Shown: positions 33,898-42,703, counted from the first letter of the stretch. The stretch: 64,000 nt of DNA from Roseomonas sp. KE0001 (GCF_016107285.1 NZ_RCVQ01000003.1:62001-126000), one strand, 5' to 3'. Notes: generated by a model from the letters alone, not told the origin. Program-made: numbers and translations.

Positions 33898-35076
33898 ATG
33901 CAGTTTGACATCGTGATCGTGGGCGGCGGCCCGGCCGGGCTCGCCCTCGCCGCCTCGCTGCGGGGCAGCGGCCTCTCGGCCGCGGTGGTCGAGCGGCAGG
34001 CCGCCTCCGCCCTGGCCGAGCCGGCCTTCGACGGGCGCGAGATCGCGCTGACGCACCATTCCCAGGACATCCTGCGCCGGCTCGGCGCCTGGGACCACCT
34101 GCCGCCGGACAGCATCGCCCCACTGCGCGAGGCCCGCGTGCTGAACGGCGGCTCGGCCTATGCGCTGCGCTTCGACACGGCCGGGCGCCCTGAGGCGGAG
34201 CTGGGCCGGCTGGTGCCGAACCACGCCATCCGCCGGGCGCTGCACCGCGTTGTCGCCGCCGCCCCGGAGGTGACCCTGCTCGCCGGCCGGGGGGTGGCGC
34301 GGATGGCCACCGACGTGGACGGCGCCTGGCTGGACCTCGAGGACGGGCAGCGCCTGCGGGCCGGGCTGCTGGTCGCCGCGGACAGCCGCTTCTCCGGGGC
34401 GCGGCAGGCGCTGGGCATCGGCGCCGAGACCCGCGATTTCGGCAAGCGCATGATGGTCTGCCGCCTGCGCCATGCCGGCGAGCATGGCGGCATCGCCACC
34501 GAATGGTTCGACTATGGCCAGACCATCGCCATGCTGCCGCTGAACGGCCGGCACTCCTCGGCCGTGATCACCCTTCCGCCGGATGAGATGGCGAGGCTGG
34601 AGGCGCTGCCGCCGGAGGCCTTCGGGCCGGAGATCGCCCGGCGCTACCGCCAGCGGCTCGGCGCCATGGAGCTGGTCAGCACCCGGCATGTCTATCCGCT
34701 GGTGTCGGTCTATGCCGAGCGCTTCGCCACCACCCGCGCCACGCTGATCGGCGACGCGGCGGTGGGCATGCATCCGGTTACCGCGCATGGCTTCAACTTC
34801 GGCCTGCGCGGCCAGGACCTGCTGGCCCGGGAGATCCGCGCCGCCCATGCGGCCGGGCGCGACTTCGCGGCGCCGGCGGTGCTGCGGCGCTATGCCCTGG
34901 CGCATCGTCGGGCGACGCGTGGCCTCTACCTCGCCACCAATGCCACGGCGCTGATCTATGGCGAGGCGGCGCTGCCGGCGCGGCTGCTCCGCAACGCCGC
35001 TCTGCGCCTCGGCAACCATCTGCGGCCGGTGCGGCAGCGCATCGTCGCCCAGCTGATGGAGGCGGGGCCGGCCTGA
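33898..35076 (+). CDS. UbiH/UbiM-type FAD ubiquinone-ring hydroxylase
   Basis: A 392-residue flavin monooxygenase of the UbiH/UbiF/UbiM group. It has the FAD-binding DIVIVGGGPAGLALAASL at residues 4-21, DGREIALTHHSQDIL typical of ubiquinone hydroxylases, and the second FAD motif LIGDAAVGMHPVTAHGFNFG. These enzymes hydroxylate the ring of ubiquinone precursors. HPVTAHGFN is reminiscent of UbiM, the broad-range form found in some Alphaproteobacteria, so C5 hydroxylation is possible. GGAGGG six bases before ATG 33898 fixes the start. It lies between argF and hslO on the same strand. Confidence 0.85.
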   Translation: MQFDIVIVGGGPAGLALAASLRGSGLSAAVVERQAASALAEPAFDGREIALTHHSQDILRRLGAWDHLPPDSIAPLREARVLNGGSAYALRFDTAGRPEAELGRLVPNHAIRRALHRVVAAAPEVTLLAGRGVARMATDVDGAWLDLEDGQRLRAGLLVAADSRFSGARQALGIGAETRDFGKRMMVCRLRHAGEHGGIATEWFDYGQTIAMLPLNGRHSSAVITLPPDEMARLEALPPEAFGPEIARRYRQRLGAMELVSTRHVYPLVSVYAERFATTRATLIGDAAVGMHPVTAHGFNFGLRGQDLLAREIRAAHAAGRDFAAPAVLRRYALAHRRATRGLYLATNATALIYGEAALPARLLRNAALRLGNHLRPVRQRIVAQLMEAGPA

Positions 35077-35172
35077 GGGGGCCGACCACGCCGCGGGGCT
35101 GCCCGGCTCGCAGCGCGTGGGCCGGCACCCTATCTCTTGCCCTTTCAGACAGTTTCAGGCCCCTGCCGCGTG

Positions 35173-36132
35173 ATGGATCCGACCCAACCTTCCGCCACCC
35201 CCGATTTCCTCAACCACGACCGCCCGCCCGTGCCGCACCTGACCGTGCCGCGCGGCGTGCAGCCTTTCCACCTCGCGGAGAAGCCCGTGCGGGGCCGGCT
35301 GGTGCGGCTCGGCCCCCTGGCCGATGCGCTGCTCACCCGCCATGACATGCCCGCGCCGGTCACGGCCCTGCTCGGCCAGGCCCTGGCGCTGACCGCCGGG
35401 CTGGCGGCCGCCCTGAAGTTCCAGGGCAGCTTCAGCCTGCAGGCCAAGGGGGACGGGCCGGTCGGCATGCTGCTGGCCGATTGCACCGAGGCCGGCGCCC
35501 TGCGCGGCTATGCCCGGGCCGAGGCCGGGACGCTGGCTGGGGACGGGCCGGCGGGGGCCGCGGCGCTGCTCGGCAAGGGCTATCTCGCCTTCACCGTGGA
35601 CCAGGGCGCGGAGATGGAGCGCTACCAGGGCATCATCGGCATCGAGGGCGACAGCCTGGCCGAGATGACCGGGCACTACTTCGCCACATCGGAACAGCTC
35701 GCCAGCCGGGTCTGGCTGGCGGCGGCGCCGACACCGGCAGGCTGGCGCGCCTCGGCGCTGATCCTGGAGCGGGTGGCCGGGCAGGGCGGCGTCGGGCCGG
35801 AGCTGGACGAGGCCGCGCAGCAGGATGCCTGGGAGACCGCCCTGGCGCTGGCCGGCACCATCACCGAGGCCGAGCTGCTGGATGATGCGCTGAGCGGCGA
35901 GCGGCTGCTGCACCGCCTGTTCCATGCCGAGGGGCTGGCGGTGGACCGGCCGCGCCCGCTGTCCTACGGCTGCCGCTGCTCCCGCTCCCGCCTGGCCTCG
36001 GTGCTGGCCGGCTTCGGCACGGAGGATCTGGACCACATGGCCGAGAACGGCGACATCACCATGACCTGCGAGTTCTGCAACCTCGGCTTCCGCTTCGCGC
36101 GGGACGAGGTGCGGGCGGCGGGCGCAGGATGA
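35173..36132 (+). CDS. hslO: Redox-regulated chaperone Hsp33
   Basis: A 319-residue Hsp33, a holdase activated by oxidative unfolding. The N-terminal domain has the usual LLGQALALTAGLAAALKFQG, and the C-terminal zinc switch has CRC in LSYGCRCSRSRLASVL and CEFC in MTCEFCNLGFRF. All four ligands are present, so redox sensing should work. ATG 35173 is taken as start, with GTG 35170 adjacent. The downstream lipoprotein frame overlaps its stop as ATGA. Confidence 0.93.
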   Translation: MDPTQPSATPDFLNHDRPPVPHLTVPRGVQPFHLAEKPVRGRLVRLGPLADALLTRHDMPAPVTALLGQALALTAGLAAALKFQGSFSLQAKGDGPVGMLLADCTEAGALRGYARAEAGTLAGDGPAGAAALLGKGYLAFTVDQGAEMERYQGIIGIEGDSLAEMTGHYFATSEQLASRVWLAAAPTPAGWRASALILERVAGQGGVGPELDEAAQQDAWETALALAGTITEAELLDDALSGERLLHRLFHAEGLAVDRPRPLSYGCRCSRSRLASVLAGFGTEDLDHMAENGDITMTCEFCNLGFRFARDEVRAAGAG

Positions 36133-36164
36133 GCGGGCGGAACTGCAGGGGAGCGGTTAGGGGA

Positions 36165-36806
36165 ATGAGGATGCCGATCACGCGCCGCCGGGCGCTGCGG
36201 GGGGCGGCCCTGGGAATGCCGGCGCTGCTGGCCGCCTGTGCCACGGGCGATGCCCAGCCGCCGCTGCAGCCGGAGCCGGGCTATGCCCATCTGACGCCGC
36301 TGCGGCTGAACGTGCTGGAGATCGAGGTGGTGGAGCCGTCGCCGGGCCCGGCCTTTCGCGTCGATCCGCCGGCACCGCTCTCGCCCGTCACCCAGGCGCT
36401 GCGGATGGGGCGGGAGCGGCTCTCCGCCGTCGGCACCCAGGGTCGCGGCCGGTACGTGCTGGATGCGGCGAGTCTGACGCGGGAGACCGCGGATGGCGGC
36501 GGGCTCTTCTCGGAGCGGACGGAGCGGCTGACCGTCCTGCTGCGCGCGCGGGTGGAGATCCTGGGCGCCGATGGCGGGCGGATCGGCTTCTCCGAGGCGG
36601 AGGTGCGGCGCACCGCGACCTCGGTGGCCGACAGCCCGGCCGCCCGGGCCCGCGCGGCGGACCTGATCGTGCGCCAGGCGATGGATGACCTGAACGTGGA
36701 GTTCGAGTTCCAGCTGCGCCGCAACCTGCGCGACTGGATCATGACCGGGGAGCCGAGCGCCCCACTGCCGGGGCCGGTGCTGCAGGAAACCCTGCCGACC
36801 GGCTGA
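36165..36806 (+). CDS. Putative lipoprotein, function unknown
   Basis: About 213 residues. The N-terminus RRRALRGAALGMPALLAACA combines twin arginines, a hydrophobic stretch and a lipobox-like LAAC, so it is probably an exported lipoprotein, perhaps through Tat. The remainder is soluble with mixed strands and helices (NVLEIEVVEP, RTERLTVLLRARVEIL, MDDLNVEFEFQLRRNLRDW). The same type of protein is found after hslO in related bacteria, but I know no role. Start is uncertain: 36129 overlaps the hslO stop as ATGA, while 36165 and 36171 give shorter signal sequences. Confidence 0.7.
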   Translation: MRMPITRRRALRGAALGMPALLAACATGDAQPPLQPEPGYAHLTPLRLNVLEIEVVEPSPGPAFRVDPPAPLSPVTQALRMGRERLSAVGTQGRGRYVLDAASLTRETADGGGLFSERTERLTVLLRARVEILGADGGRIGFSEAEVRRTATSVADSPAARARAADLIVRQAMDDLNVEFEFQLRRNLRDWIMTGEPSAPLPGPVLQETLPTG

Positions 36807-36823
36807 GCCGCCGGGCTGTCGGC

Positions 36824-37495
36824 TCAGGCCTCCGGCAGCGGCCGTCCCTGGCCGACCAGCCCCATGAACTCCTGGCGCAGCGCCCGGTCGGTGCGGAACT
36901 CGCCCAGCATGCGGCTGGTGATCATCGCGACCCCCGGCTTGTGCACGCCGCGGGTCGTCATGCACTGGTGCGACGCCTCGATGACCACGGCGACGCCGCG
37001 CGGGCGCAGCACCTCGTCGATGCTGTTGGCGATCTGCGCCGTCAGCTTCTCCTGGATCTGCAGGCGGCGGCTATAGGCCTCGACCACCCGCGCCAGCTTG
37101 CTGATGCCGACCACGCGGCCGGCCGGGAGATAGGCGACATGCGCGCGGCCGATGATCGGCACCATGTGATGCTCGCAATGACTCTCCAGCCGGATGTCGC
37201 GCAGCAGCACCATCTCGTCATAGCCCTCCGTCTCCTCGAAGGAGCGGGCGAGCAGCGCGACCGGATCCTCGCCATAGCCGGAGAAGAATTCCTCATAGGC
37301 GCGGGCGACGCGGGAGGGGGTGTCGCGAAGGCCCTCGCGCTCCGGGTCATCCCCGGCCCAGAGCAGCAGGGTGCGGATGGCGGCCTCGGCCTCGGCGCGG
37401 CTGGGGCGCGGCACGGCCCCGGGGATGTCATCCCGGGCGGAGGTGGCGAGCTTCGCGTCAGCGGACGGGCGGGCGGTGGGGAGGGCGAGATTCAC
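36824..37495 (-). CDS. folE: GTP cyclohydrolase I
   Basis: A 223-residue FolE enzyme, opening GTP to dihydroneopterin triphosphate for folate synthesis. The core has [18 protein letters not shown] with the zinc-binding Cys and His, [20 protein letters not shown], and [16 protein letters not shown] carrying the second zinc Cys. The frame reaches a TTG at 37567. The GTG at 37495, with GGGAAA upstream, gives a length closer to the family. It converges on the lipoprotein gene at 17 bases. Confidence 0.93.
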   Translation of the reverse strand: MNLALPTARPSADAKLATSARDDIPGAVPRPSRAEAEAAIRTLLLWAGDDPEREGLRDTPSRVARAYEEFFSGYGEDPVALLARSFEETEGYDEMVLLRDIRLESHCEHHMVPIIGRAHVAYLPAGRVVGISKLARVVEAYSRRLQIQEKLTAQIANSIDEVLRPRGVAVVIEASHQCMTTRGVHKPGVAMITSRMLGEFRTDRALRQEFMGLVGQGRPLPEA

Positions 37496-37589
37496 GTCGG
37501 GATTTCCCGTCAGTTTCCGGAGGCGGCGCGACCCGGCATGAAATGGCCAGCCGCGGCCCGGAGGCAAGACCCGGTTGAGCAGGGCTCGC

Positions 37590-37606
37590 CCCCGCTTTCG
37601 GCGGGG
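37590..37606 (-). terminator. Hairpin downstream of apaG
   Basis: CCCCGC (37590-37595) and GCGGGG (37601-37606) form a perfect six-pair stem around TTTCG in the 141-base gap between apaG and folE. It lies 31 bases beyond the apaG stop on its strand and could terminate apaG transcripts. No T-tract follows. Confidence 0.45.
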
Positions 37607-37636
37607 CAGGCACCCGGAGGGAGGGCCAAGGGAGGA

Positions 37637-38047
37637 TCAGTGGACCGCCCCGGCCTGGTGGGGGCTGTCCAGGCTGAAGGCGGGGATGACGACGTCGAAG
37701 GCCTCGCCGCTGGCCGTCTCGATCATGTGGTAGAGGCCGCGCATGAAGCCGGAGGGCGTCGAGAGCGGCGTGCCGGAGGTGTATTCGAAGTCCTCCCCGG
37801 GCTCCAGCACCGGCTGCTCGCCCACCACGCCCGGCCCGTGCACGCGCTGCTCGCGGCCCAGCCCATCGGTGATCCGCCAGCTCCGCTTCAGGAGTTGCAC
37901 CGTCACCTGTCCCAGGTTCTCGATGGTGACCCGGTAGGCCCAGACGAAATGCGCCTGCTCGGGCCGCGACTGGTCGGTGAGATAGAAGGCGCGGACGGTG
38001 ACGCGGATATCGCGGGTCGTGGCGGTGAAGGCGGGCGGCTGGGTCAT
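37637..38047 (-). CDS. apaG: ApaG-family protein
   Basis: A 136-residue ApaG (fibronectin-III-like beta sandwich). It has the family segments VTVRAFYLTDQSRPEQAHFV, VTIENLGQVTVQLLKRSWRI, VVGEQPVLEPGEDFEYTSG and GFMRGLYHM. ApaG is linked to magnesium/cobalt tolerance and diadenosine tetraphosphate metabolism in enterobacteria, but its molecular role is unclear. It lies downstream of metZ on the same strand, with a tandem-repeat gap between them. Confidence 0.92.
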   Translation of the reverse strand: MTQPPAFTATTRDIRVTVRAFYLTDQSRPEQAHFVWAYRVTIENLGQVTVQLLKRSWRITDGLGREQRVHGPGVVGEQPVLEPGEDFEYTSGTPLSTPSGFMRGLYHMIETASGEAFDVVIPAFSLDSPHQAGAVH

Positions 38048-38190
38048 GGGGATGTTCTGGCCCGTTCGGGAGGGCTGCCAGGTGGCGGGGCGTCGGGAGG
38101 TCCGGGGCGGCGCCCTCCGGCCATCTTGCGCCGGGAGGGCCGCCGCGTCGAGGCCGGAAGGGCGCCGGCGCGGGGCTCCGGAGGGGTTCG

Positions 38191-38255
38191 CCAGGGAGGT
38201 CGGCCAGGGAGGTCGGCCGGGTAGGTCGGCCGGGTAGGTCGGCCGGGGAGGTCAG
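38191..38255. repeat. Five tandem copies of a 13-base repeat
   Basis: The unit is CCRGGKAGGTCGG. Copies start at 38191, 38204, 38217, 38230 and 38243: the first pair is CCAGGGAGGTCGG, the second pair CCGGGTAGGTCGG, and the last CCGGGGAGGTCAG. The last copy contains the metZ stop codon. The array fills the gap on the apaG side and is likely to vary in copy number between strains. Confidence 0.9.
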
Positions 38256-39646
38256 CGCCGCCGCCGTGCCGGGGCGGGCTGCTGGAACAGGTCCGGCTCC
38301 TCGGCGGCCGGCTCGGCCGGGGCCGGGCGGGGGGCCGGCGCGGTCTCGGCGGAGGGCGCCTTGGGAGCGCGGGCGCGAGGCTTCCGGGCCGGCGCCGCCG
38401 CCTCGTCGGCGACGATCCGGGCCAGCGGCTTCCGCCGCGGTGCCGGCTGTCCCGCCGCGGCATCGAGGGCGGCGGCCAGGTCCTCCACCAGGTCCGCCAC
38501 ATCCTCCAGCCCGATCGAGAGCCGCACCGTGCCGTCCGAGATGCCGAGCCTCGCCCGCTCCTCCGCCGCCACGCGCATATGCGTGGTGGTCGCCGGATGG
38601 GTGATCAGGCTCCTGGAATCGCCCAGGTTGTTGGAGATGTCGATCACCCGGAGCGCGTCGAGGAAGCGGAAGGCGGCCTCCTTGCCCCCGGCGATGTCGA
38701 AGCTGACCAGCGTGCCGCCGGCCGACATCTGCTGCTTGGCCAGGTCGAACTGCGGATGGCTGGCGAGATAGGGGTAGTAGACCCGCTCCACCTCGGCCCG
38801 TTCCTCCAGCATCTGCGCCACGGCGGCGGCGTTGCGGCACATGGCGGGCACGCGCAGGTGCAGCGTCTCCAGCCCCTTCAGGATGGTCCAGGCGTTGAAG
38901 GGCGACAGGGCTGGGCCAGTGTTGCGGGTGAAGGGCTGCAGCACCTCCTCGATCCACTTCTTCGCGCCCAGGACGGCGCCGCCCAGCACCCGGCCCTGGC
39001 CGTCGAAGTGCTTGGTGGCGGAATAGACCACGACATCGGCTCCGAACTGCATCGGCTTCTGCAGGAGCGGCGTAGCGAAGACATTGTCCACCACCACGAT
39101 GGCCCCGGCGGCATGAGCGAGATCGCAGACCGCCCGCAGATCCACCAGCTCCAGCATCGGGTTGGAGGGGGTCTCCAGCAGCACAAGCTGGCAGGGGCGC
39201 TTCAGCGCCGTGGCCCACTGGTCGAGATCGGCGCCATCGACGAATTCGGTCTGGATGCCGTAGCGGGGCAGCAGGGTGGAGACGATCCAGTGGCAGGAGC
39301 CGAACAGGGCGCGGCTGGCCACCATCCGGTCGCCGGTCTTCAGATGCGACAGCAGGGCGGCGGAGACGGCCGCCATGCCGGTGGCCGTGGAGCGGCAGGC
39401 CTCGGCACCCTCGAGCGCCGCCAGGCGCGCCTCCAGCGCGGCGATCGTCGGATTGCCGAAGCGGGAATACTGGTAGTGCTGGACCGCGCCGGTGAAGGTC
39501 TGCTCGGCCTGCAGCGCGCTGTCGTAGACGAAGCCGGAAGTGAGGTAGAGGGCCTCGGACGTCTCGTCCTGGTTGCTGCGCATCAGGCCGCCGCGCACCA
39601 GCAGGGTGGCGGGACGCAACGGGCGGTCAGGAGCTGGCTTGGCCAT
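38252..39646 (-). CDS. metZ: O-succinylhomoserine sulfhydrylase
   Basis: A 464-residue Cys/Met-metabolism PLP enzyme. It makes homocysteine directly from O-succinylhomoserine and sulfide. It shows YQYSRFGNPT, the ring-stacking FGSCHWIVSTLLPRYGI, ETPSNPMLELVDL, the PLP-Lys motif YSATKHFDGQGRVLGGAVLG and ITHPATTTHMR. It carries an extra C-terminal tail of about 70 residues rich in Ala, Pro, Arg and Lys (from about residue 393), not normal for MetZ and probably disordered. A SAM-II riboswitch lies in its leader, so it should be repressed by S-adenosylmethionine. The enzyme could use O-acetylhomoserine instead. Confidence 0.93.
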   Translation of the reverse strand: MAKPAPDRPLRPATLLVRGGLMRSNQDETSEALYLTSGFVYDSALQAEQTFTGAVQHYQYSRFGNPTIAALEARLAALEGAEACRSTATGMAAVSAALLSHLKTGDRMVASRALFGSCHWIVSTLLPRYGIQTEFVDGADLDQWATALKRPCQLVLLETPSNPMLELVDLRAVCDLAHAAGAIVVVDNVFATPLLQKPMQFGADVVVYSATKHFDGQGRVLGGAVLGAKKWIEEVLQPFTRNTGPALSPFNAWTILKGLETLHLRVPAMCRNAAAVAQMLEERAEVERVYYPYLASHPQFDLAKQQMSAGGTLVSFDIAGGKEAAFRFLDALRVIDISNNLGDSRSLITHPATTTHMRVAAEERARLGISDGTVRLSIGLEDVADLVEDLAAALDAAAGQPAPRRKPLARIVADEAAAPARKPRARAPKAPSAETAPAPRPAPAEPAAEEPDLFQQPAPARRRR

Positions 39647-39717
39647 GGAGACGACTCTCGGGCTTGTCGTTCACCGGCCCGGTCGGGCGGTTCCGCGCGC
39701 GCGCCTCCCCGCCACGG

Positions 39718-39771
39718 CCGTTTAGCGCGATTGTTTAAGCTCGCCGCAAGCTGGCCGGACAAATCGCGAGC
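39718..39771 (-). promoter_or_regulatory. SAM-II riboswitch upstream of metZ
   Basis: Read on the minus strand, stem P1 is GCTCGC (39771-39766) with GCGAGC (39744-39739). The loop GATTTGT (39765-39759) can pair with ACAATC (39734-39729) to form the pseudoknot. TTAA lies between, and the conserved GCTAAA ends the element (39726-39721). This arrangement and these bases match the compact SAM-II class, which is typical of alphaproteobacterial met genes. It ends about 71 bases before the metZ ATG. SAM binding should close the pseudoknot and reduce expression. The match is from memory of the consensus, not a covariance search. Confidence 0.82.
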
Positions 39772-39846
39772 ACCCCGTCGCCGGGGCGGGCGGACCTTAC
39801 GCCCCGCTTGCCGGCCGCACAAGGGCGGGGTAGAAGGCAGGGCAAG

Positions 39847-39921
39847 GCGGGCGTAGTTCAGAGGTAGAACGTCAGCTTCCCAAGCTGAATGTCGTGGGTT
39901 CAATTCCCATCGCCCGCTCCA
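39847..39921 (+). tRNA. tRNA-Gly (anticodon CCC)
   Basis: The acceptor stem GCGGGCG (39847-39853) pairs with CGCCCGC (39911-39917), followed by discriminator T and an encoded CCA. The anticodon arm TCAGC-TTCCCAA-GCTGA gives anticodon CCC. The T arm GTGGG-TTCAATT-CCCAT is standard, apart from a possible wobble pair. It reads GGG codons. Everything directly downstream is foreign or broken, so it may have served as an integration site. Confidence 0.95.
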
Positions 39922-40189
39922 TCTCCCCAATGCTTTAAGCGGTTTTGCCGACTCGGCAGGGTCCAGTCAGCCTGAGCCTGGCGTGACGGTGGAGCGGACC
40001 ACTGGCGGCCCGATCGTGGCGCGTGGTTCCTCTGCCTCGGCCGTCCTCCTGCGTCGCTGCCTTACCAGAGAACGCCGCCCTCAATCCCTCCGCCGCATAT
40101 CGCGTCCGCTTGCCTGACATCCAAGTCGGTCCTTCTCCAGGGCGAACCGGGCTTATCCCCTGTCCAGGGGACGGGGTCGCCTTCACCTT

Positions 40190-40402
40190 GCCCCGCGCCG
40201 GCTCCAGATGCAGCCAGTCGTGGAAGTGCTGAACTTTCGCGTCGTTCTGAGCGCCTCCCGGAAACACGACGTGATAGCCGCTGCCACTGGCGAAGCTCCG
40301 CCGGAAGAGTGACACCAGCGTCCCCGCATCGAGTTCCTCCTTGACGATGGCGCGAGGGACCAGGGCAAGGCCAAGCCCGGCCACTGGGGCCTGGATGATC
40401 AT
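40190..40402 (-). pseudogene. LysR-family regulator, C-terminal fragment
   Basis: About 70 residues match the end of a LysR substrate-binding domain: VAGLGLALVPRAIVKEEL, GTLVSLFRRSF, SGYHVVFP and VQHFHDWLHLEP. The HTH and most of the effector domain are missing, cut off at 40402 where an IS5-type end begins. The reading frame continues past the normal end to a stop at 39935, so the 3' end is also altered. It cannot act as a regulator. Confidence 0.75.
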
Positions 40403-40403
40403 G

Positions 40404-40494
40404 CAGTAAGTCCTGTCAGATCTTGATCCAATCGTCGGCGACTACGAGGCATAGGATGCCGAGAAAGGATCCGGCAGTCTTCTCGTAGCGGGTG
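40404..40494 (-). mobile_element. IS5-family transposase, 3' fragment
   Basis: The minus strand encodes TRYEKTAGSFLGILCLVVAD, then DWIKI and a stop, the typical C-terminus of IS5-family (IS427/IS1031-like) transposases. GCAGTAAGTCCTGTCAG just after the stop resembles the terminal repeat of such elements. The remainder of the transposase is absent here. A 5'-ward fragment of a similar transposase lies at 48646-48711 in the same orientation. Confidence 0.65.
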
Positions 40495-41089
40495 ACCGGC
40501 GGCATCGGCGAGGAGGCGAAGGCTTACTGCAAAGCCCTCGACTTCCTGGACGCGCACCGCGCGCGCTCCCGTTCCATCGCATCCTCTCGGGCAGATATCG
40601 GCTCGACGATGTGAACACCGTCTTCCAGCGCACAAGGACCAGGTGGAGGTCAAGCCGGTCATCGAGAGGGCATGAGACGGAAAGGAACCGCGGGCCTGCG
40701 GGGTGCATCCCGACGCTCGCGGCCGAGGTCCGATGCAGGTCGTGGCCCCGCGTCAGCATGGCGTTAGAACGGGGCATGGTGCCGTCCGCGGTCCTTGCTC
40801 CGCAGTGACGCCGGTACGTCGCCCTGGGCGAGAGTTGGGAGAGGACTTACAAGGTCAGCACGGCCTGGATCGGCCTGCCCCTGTGGAAGCGGCCCGCTGG
40901 CCATGCAGGGCCGGCGGAACCCGGTCCCGCCCCCGTCTCCAGTCCGAGGTCTATGCGAGCCTCCTTGGTCGAGGCTTCACTGCTCCACGGGCAGCCGGGA
41001 AAGCCGTACCCAGGATCGGCGGCAGATCATCGCCAGAATTGCCGGCGCTCCCTGCAACAGCCGCCCGGGTGAAGCCTGTCCGAACCGCG
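40495..41089. other. Unresolved remnant DNA
   Basis: About 600 bases between the IS fragment and the binding-protein gene. Only short broken frames are visible. One plus-strand stretch near 40812-40880 reads RRYVALGESWERTYKVSTAW and continues IGLPLWKRP, which looks protein-like but which I cannot place. I see no complete gene, RNA or repeat. Confidence 0.5.
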
Positions 41090-42673
41090 CTAGCCCTTCT
41101 TCAGGTTGTAGAAGAGGGGCATTCCGGTGAGGACACCGCTCACATTCCTGCGGTAAGCTGTGAGATCGCGCCAGCGCCCGGTCGGGATGTAAGGCACGTC
41201 CCTGAAGGCCTGCTCCTGGATCTCCCGAGCGATAGCCTGGCGCGCGGCGGCGTCCGGCGCCACAACCCACCTGTCGCGCAACTCCTCCAGGCTCGGTGCT
41301 GTCGGCCAGCCGAACCAGGCACGCTCGCCATTGCCACGAAGCGGCAGGTGCGAGGTCGGATCCCAGAAATCGAGCCCTGGCAGCAGTGTCGTGGTACAGC
41401 TCCAGCCGCCCTGGTCGACCGGCCCCTTGTTGGTGCGGCGCTGCAGCCAAAGACCGAAATCCACAGGGATGATCTCGACGTTCATCCCGGCACGGCGCAG
41501 TTGGTCGGCGGCGACATCCGCCTGCTGGCTCATGGTGAAGAAGTTGGTGGCTGACAGGAAGCCGACCTTCTCGCCCTTGTAGCCGGCCGCCACCAAGTCA
41601 CGCTTGACCTTGTCATAGTCCCGGGGGGACCGAAGCGCGGTGATTCCGGCATCGGAAGCCATCGGGGAATCCGGACAGAAGTAGCCCACCCCGTCATTCC
41701 ACAGGGCCCGGTCGCTTCCCGCAATGGCGGACATGATCTCCGCCTGGTCGATGGCACCGAGTACCGCTCGCCGAACCGCTGGATTGTCAAACGGTGGCTG
41801 CAGGTGGTTCAGGCCGAGCACGCCCATGTTGCCCGCAGGGTTGTAGCTGCTGAGAACGATGTCGCGCGAGCGTCGGAGCATCGGCGCGAGGTCGGGCATG
41901 ACGTCCTCGTACCAGTCCACCTCACCGCTGGTGATCGCAGCCGCGGCGGTGGGATGGTCAGGGATGATATGCCATTCGACGCGGTCGACATAGGCGATCT
42001 TTGGCCCGGAGGTGAACTCGGCCTCCCCGCCGGACCGTGGCACGTAGCCCTCGAACTTCGCCCAGACGGATCGCGATCCGTCGACATGCTCATTGGCAAG
42101 GTAACGAAACGGCCCGCTGCCCACGACTTCCGTGACCGCGCGTCGCTCCTTCGGAATCAACCGCTCCGGCATGATGACCGGGATGTAGCTGGTGCTCTTC
42201 GCCAGGGCATTCGGCAGAAGCGGGAACGGGCGCTTCAGCCGGAAAACGATCTCCTTGTCGGACGGTGCCGAGAGATCATCCGTCATGGAGAACAGAAGCT
42301 GCCCCATGGCGTCCACGGTGCCCCAGCGCCGCAGGCTGGCGACGCAATCGCGTGCCAGAACCGGCTCGCCATCATGGAAGCGAAGACCCTCGCGAAGGGT
42401 CAGGCGCCAGAGCTTACCGTCCTCTTCAATCTCGTGTCCCGCGACCATTTGCGGGTGCGGATTGAGAGCGTTGTCCATCCCGTACAGCGTGTCGTAGCTG
42501 AGCATCGCCAGGTAACGGGTGGAGAAGGCCGTCGTGAATACCGGATCGACGATGGTGGCATCCGCGTTGGGCTTGAACCGCAAGACTTTACTGTTCTGCG
42601 CCAGTCCAAGACGCGGTGCCGACAATGCGGCAAGGGCAGCCGCGGATCCTTGCAGCAGGGTACGTCTTCTCAT
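41090..42673 (-). CDS. ABC transporter substrate-binding protein (family 5)
   Basis: A 527-residue periplasmic binding protein of the oligopeptide/nickel group (SBP_bac_5). It has a twin-arginine-like signal (MRRRTLLQGSAAALAALSAP), the family segment LRFHDGEPVLARDCVASLRR, and FDNPAVRRAVLGAIDQAEIM. The hydantoinase genes are immediately upstream (31-base gap after hyuB), so it probably captures the amide, peptide-like or cyclic substrate used by them. No permease or ATPase genes are present here, so it must use components from elsewhere or be incomplete. Confidence 0.9.
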   Translation of the reverse strand: MRRRTLLQGSAAALAALSAPRLGLAQNSKVLRFKPNADATIVDPVFTTAFSTRYLAMLSYDTLYGMDNALNPHPQMVAGHEIEEDGKLWRLTLREGLRFHDGEPVLARDCVASLRRWGTVDAMGQLLFSMTDDLSAPSDKEIVFRLKRPFPLLPNALAKSTSYIPVIMPERLIPKERRAVTEVVGSGPFRYLANEHVDGSRSVWAKFEGYVPRSGGEAEFTSGPKIAYVDRVEWHIIPDHPTAAAAITSGEVDWYEDVMPDLAPMLRRSRDIVLSSYNPAGNMGVLGLNHLQPPFDNPAVRRAVLGAIDQAEIMSAIAGSDRALWNDGVGYFCPDSPMASDAGITALRSPRDYDKVKRDLVAAGYKGEKVGFLSATNFFTMSQQADVAADQLRRAGMNVEIIPVDFGLWLQRRTNKGPVDQGGWSCTTTLLPGLDFWDPTSHLPLRGNGERAWFGWPTAPSLEELRDRWVVAPDAAARQAIAREIQEQAFRDVPYIPTGRWRDLTAYRRNVSGVLTGMPLFYNLKKG

Positions 42674-42703
42674 GGGAAACCCTCGCTCACGGTTCTGTTG
42701 AAA

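Noticed and set aside
40442-40777. Minus-strand frame near the left IS fragment
   Set aside because: Composition is Arg/Pro/Ser-rich, and the transposase reading is in a different frame.
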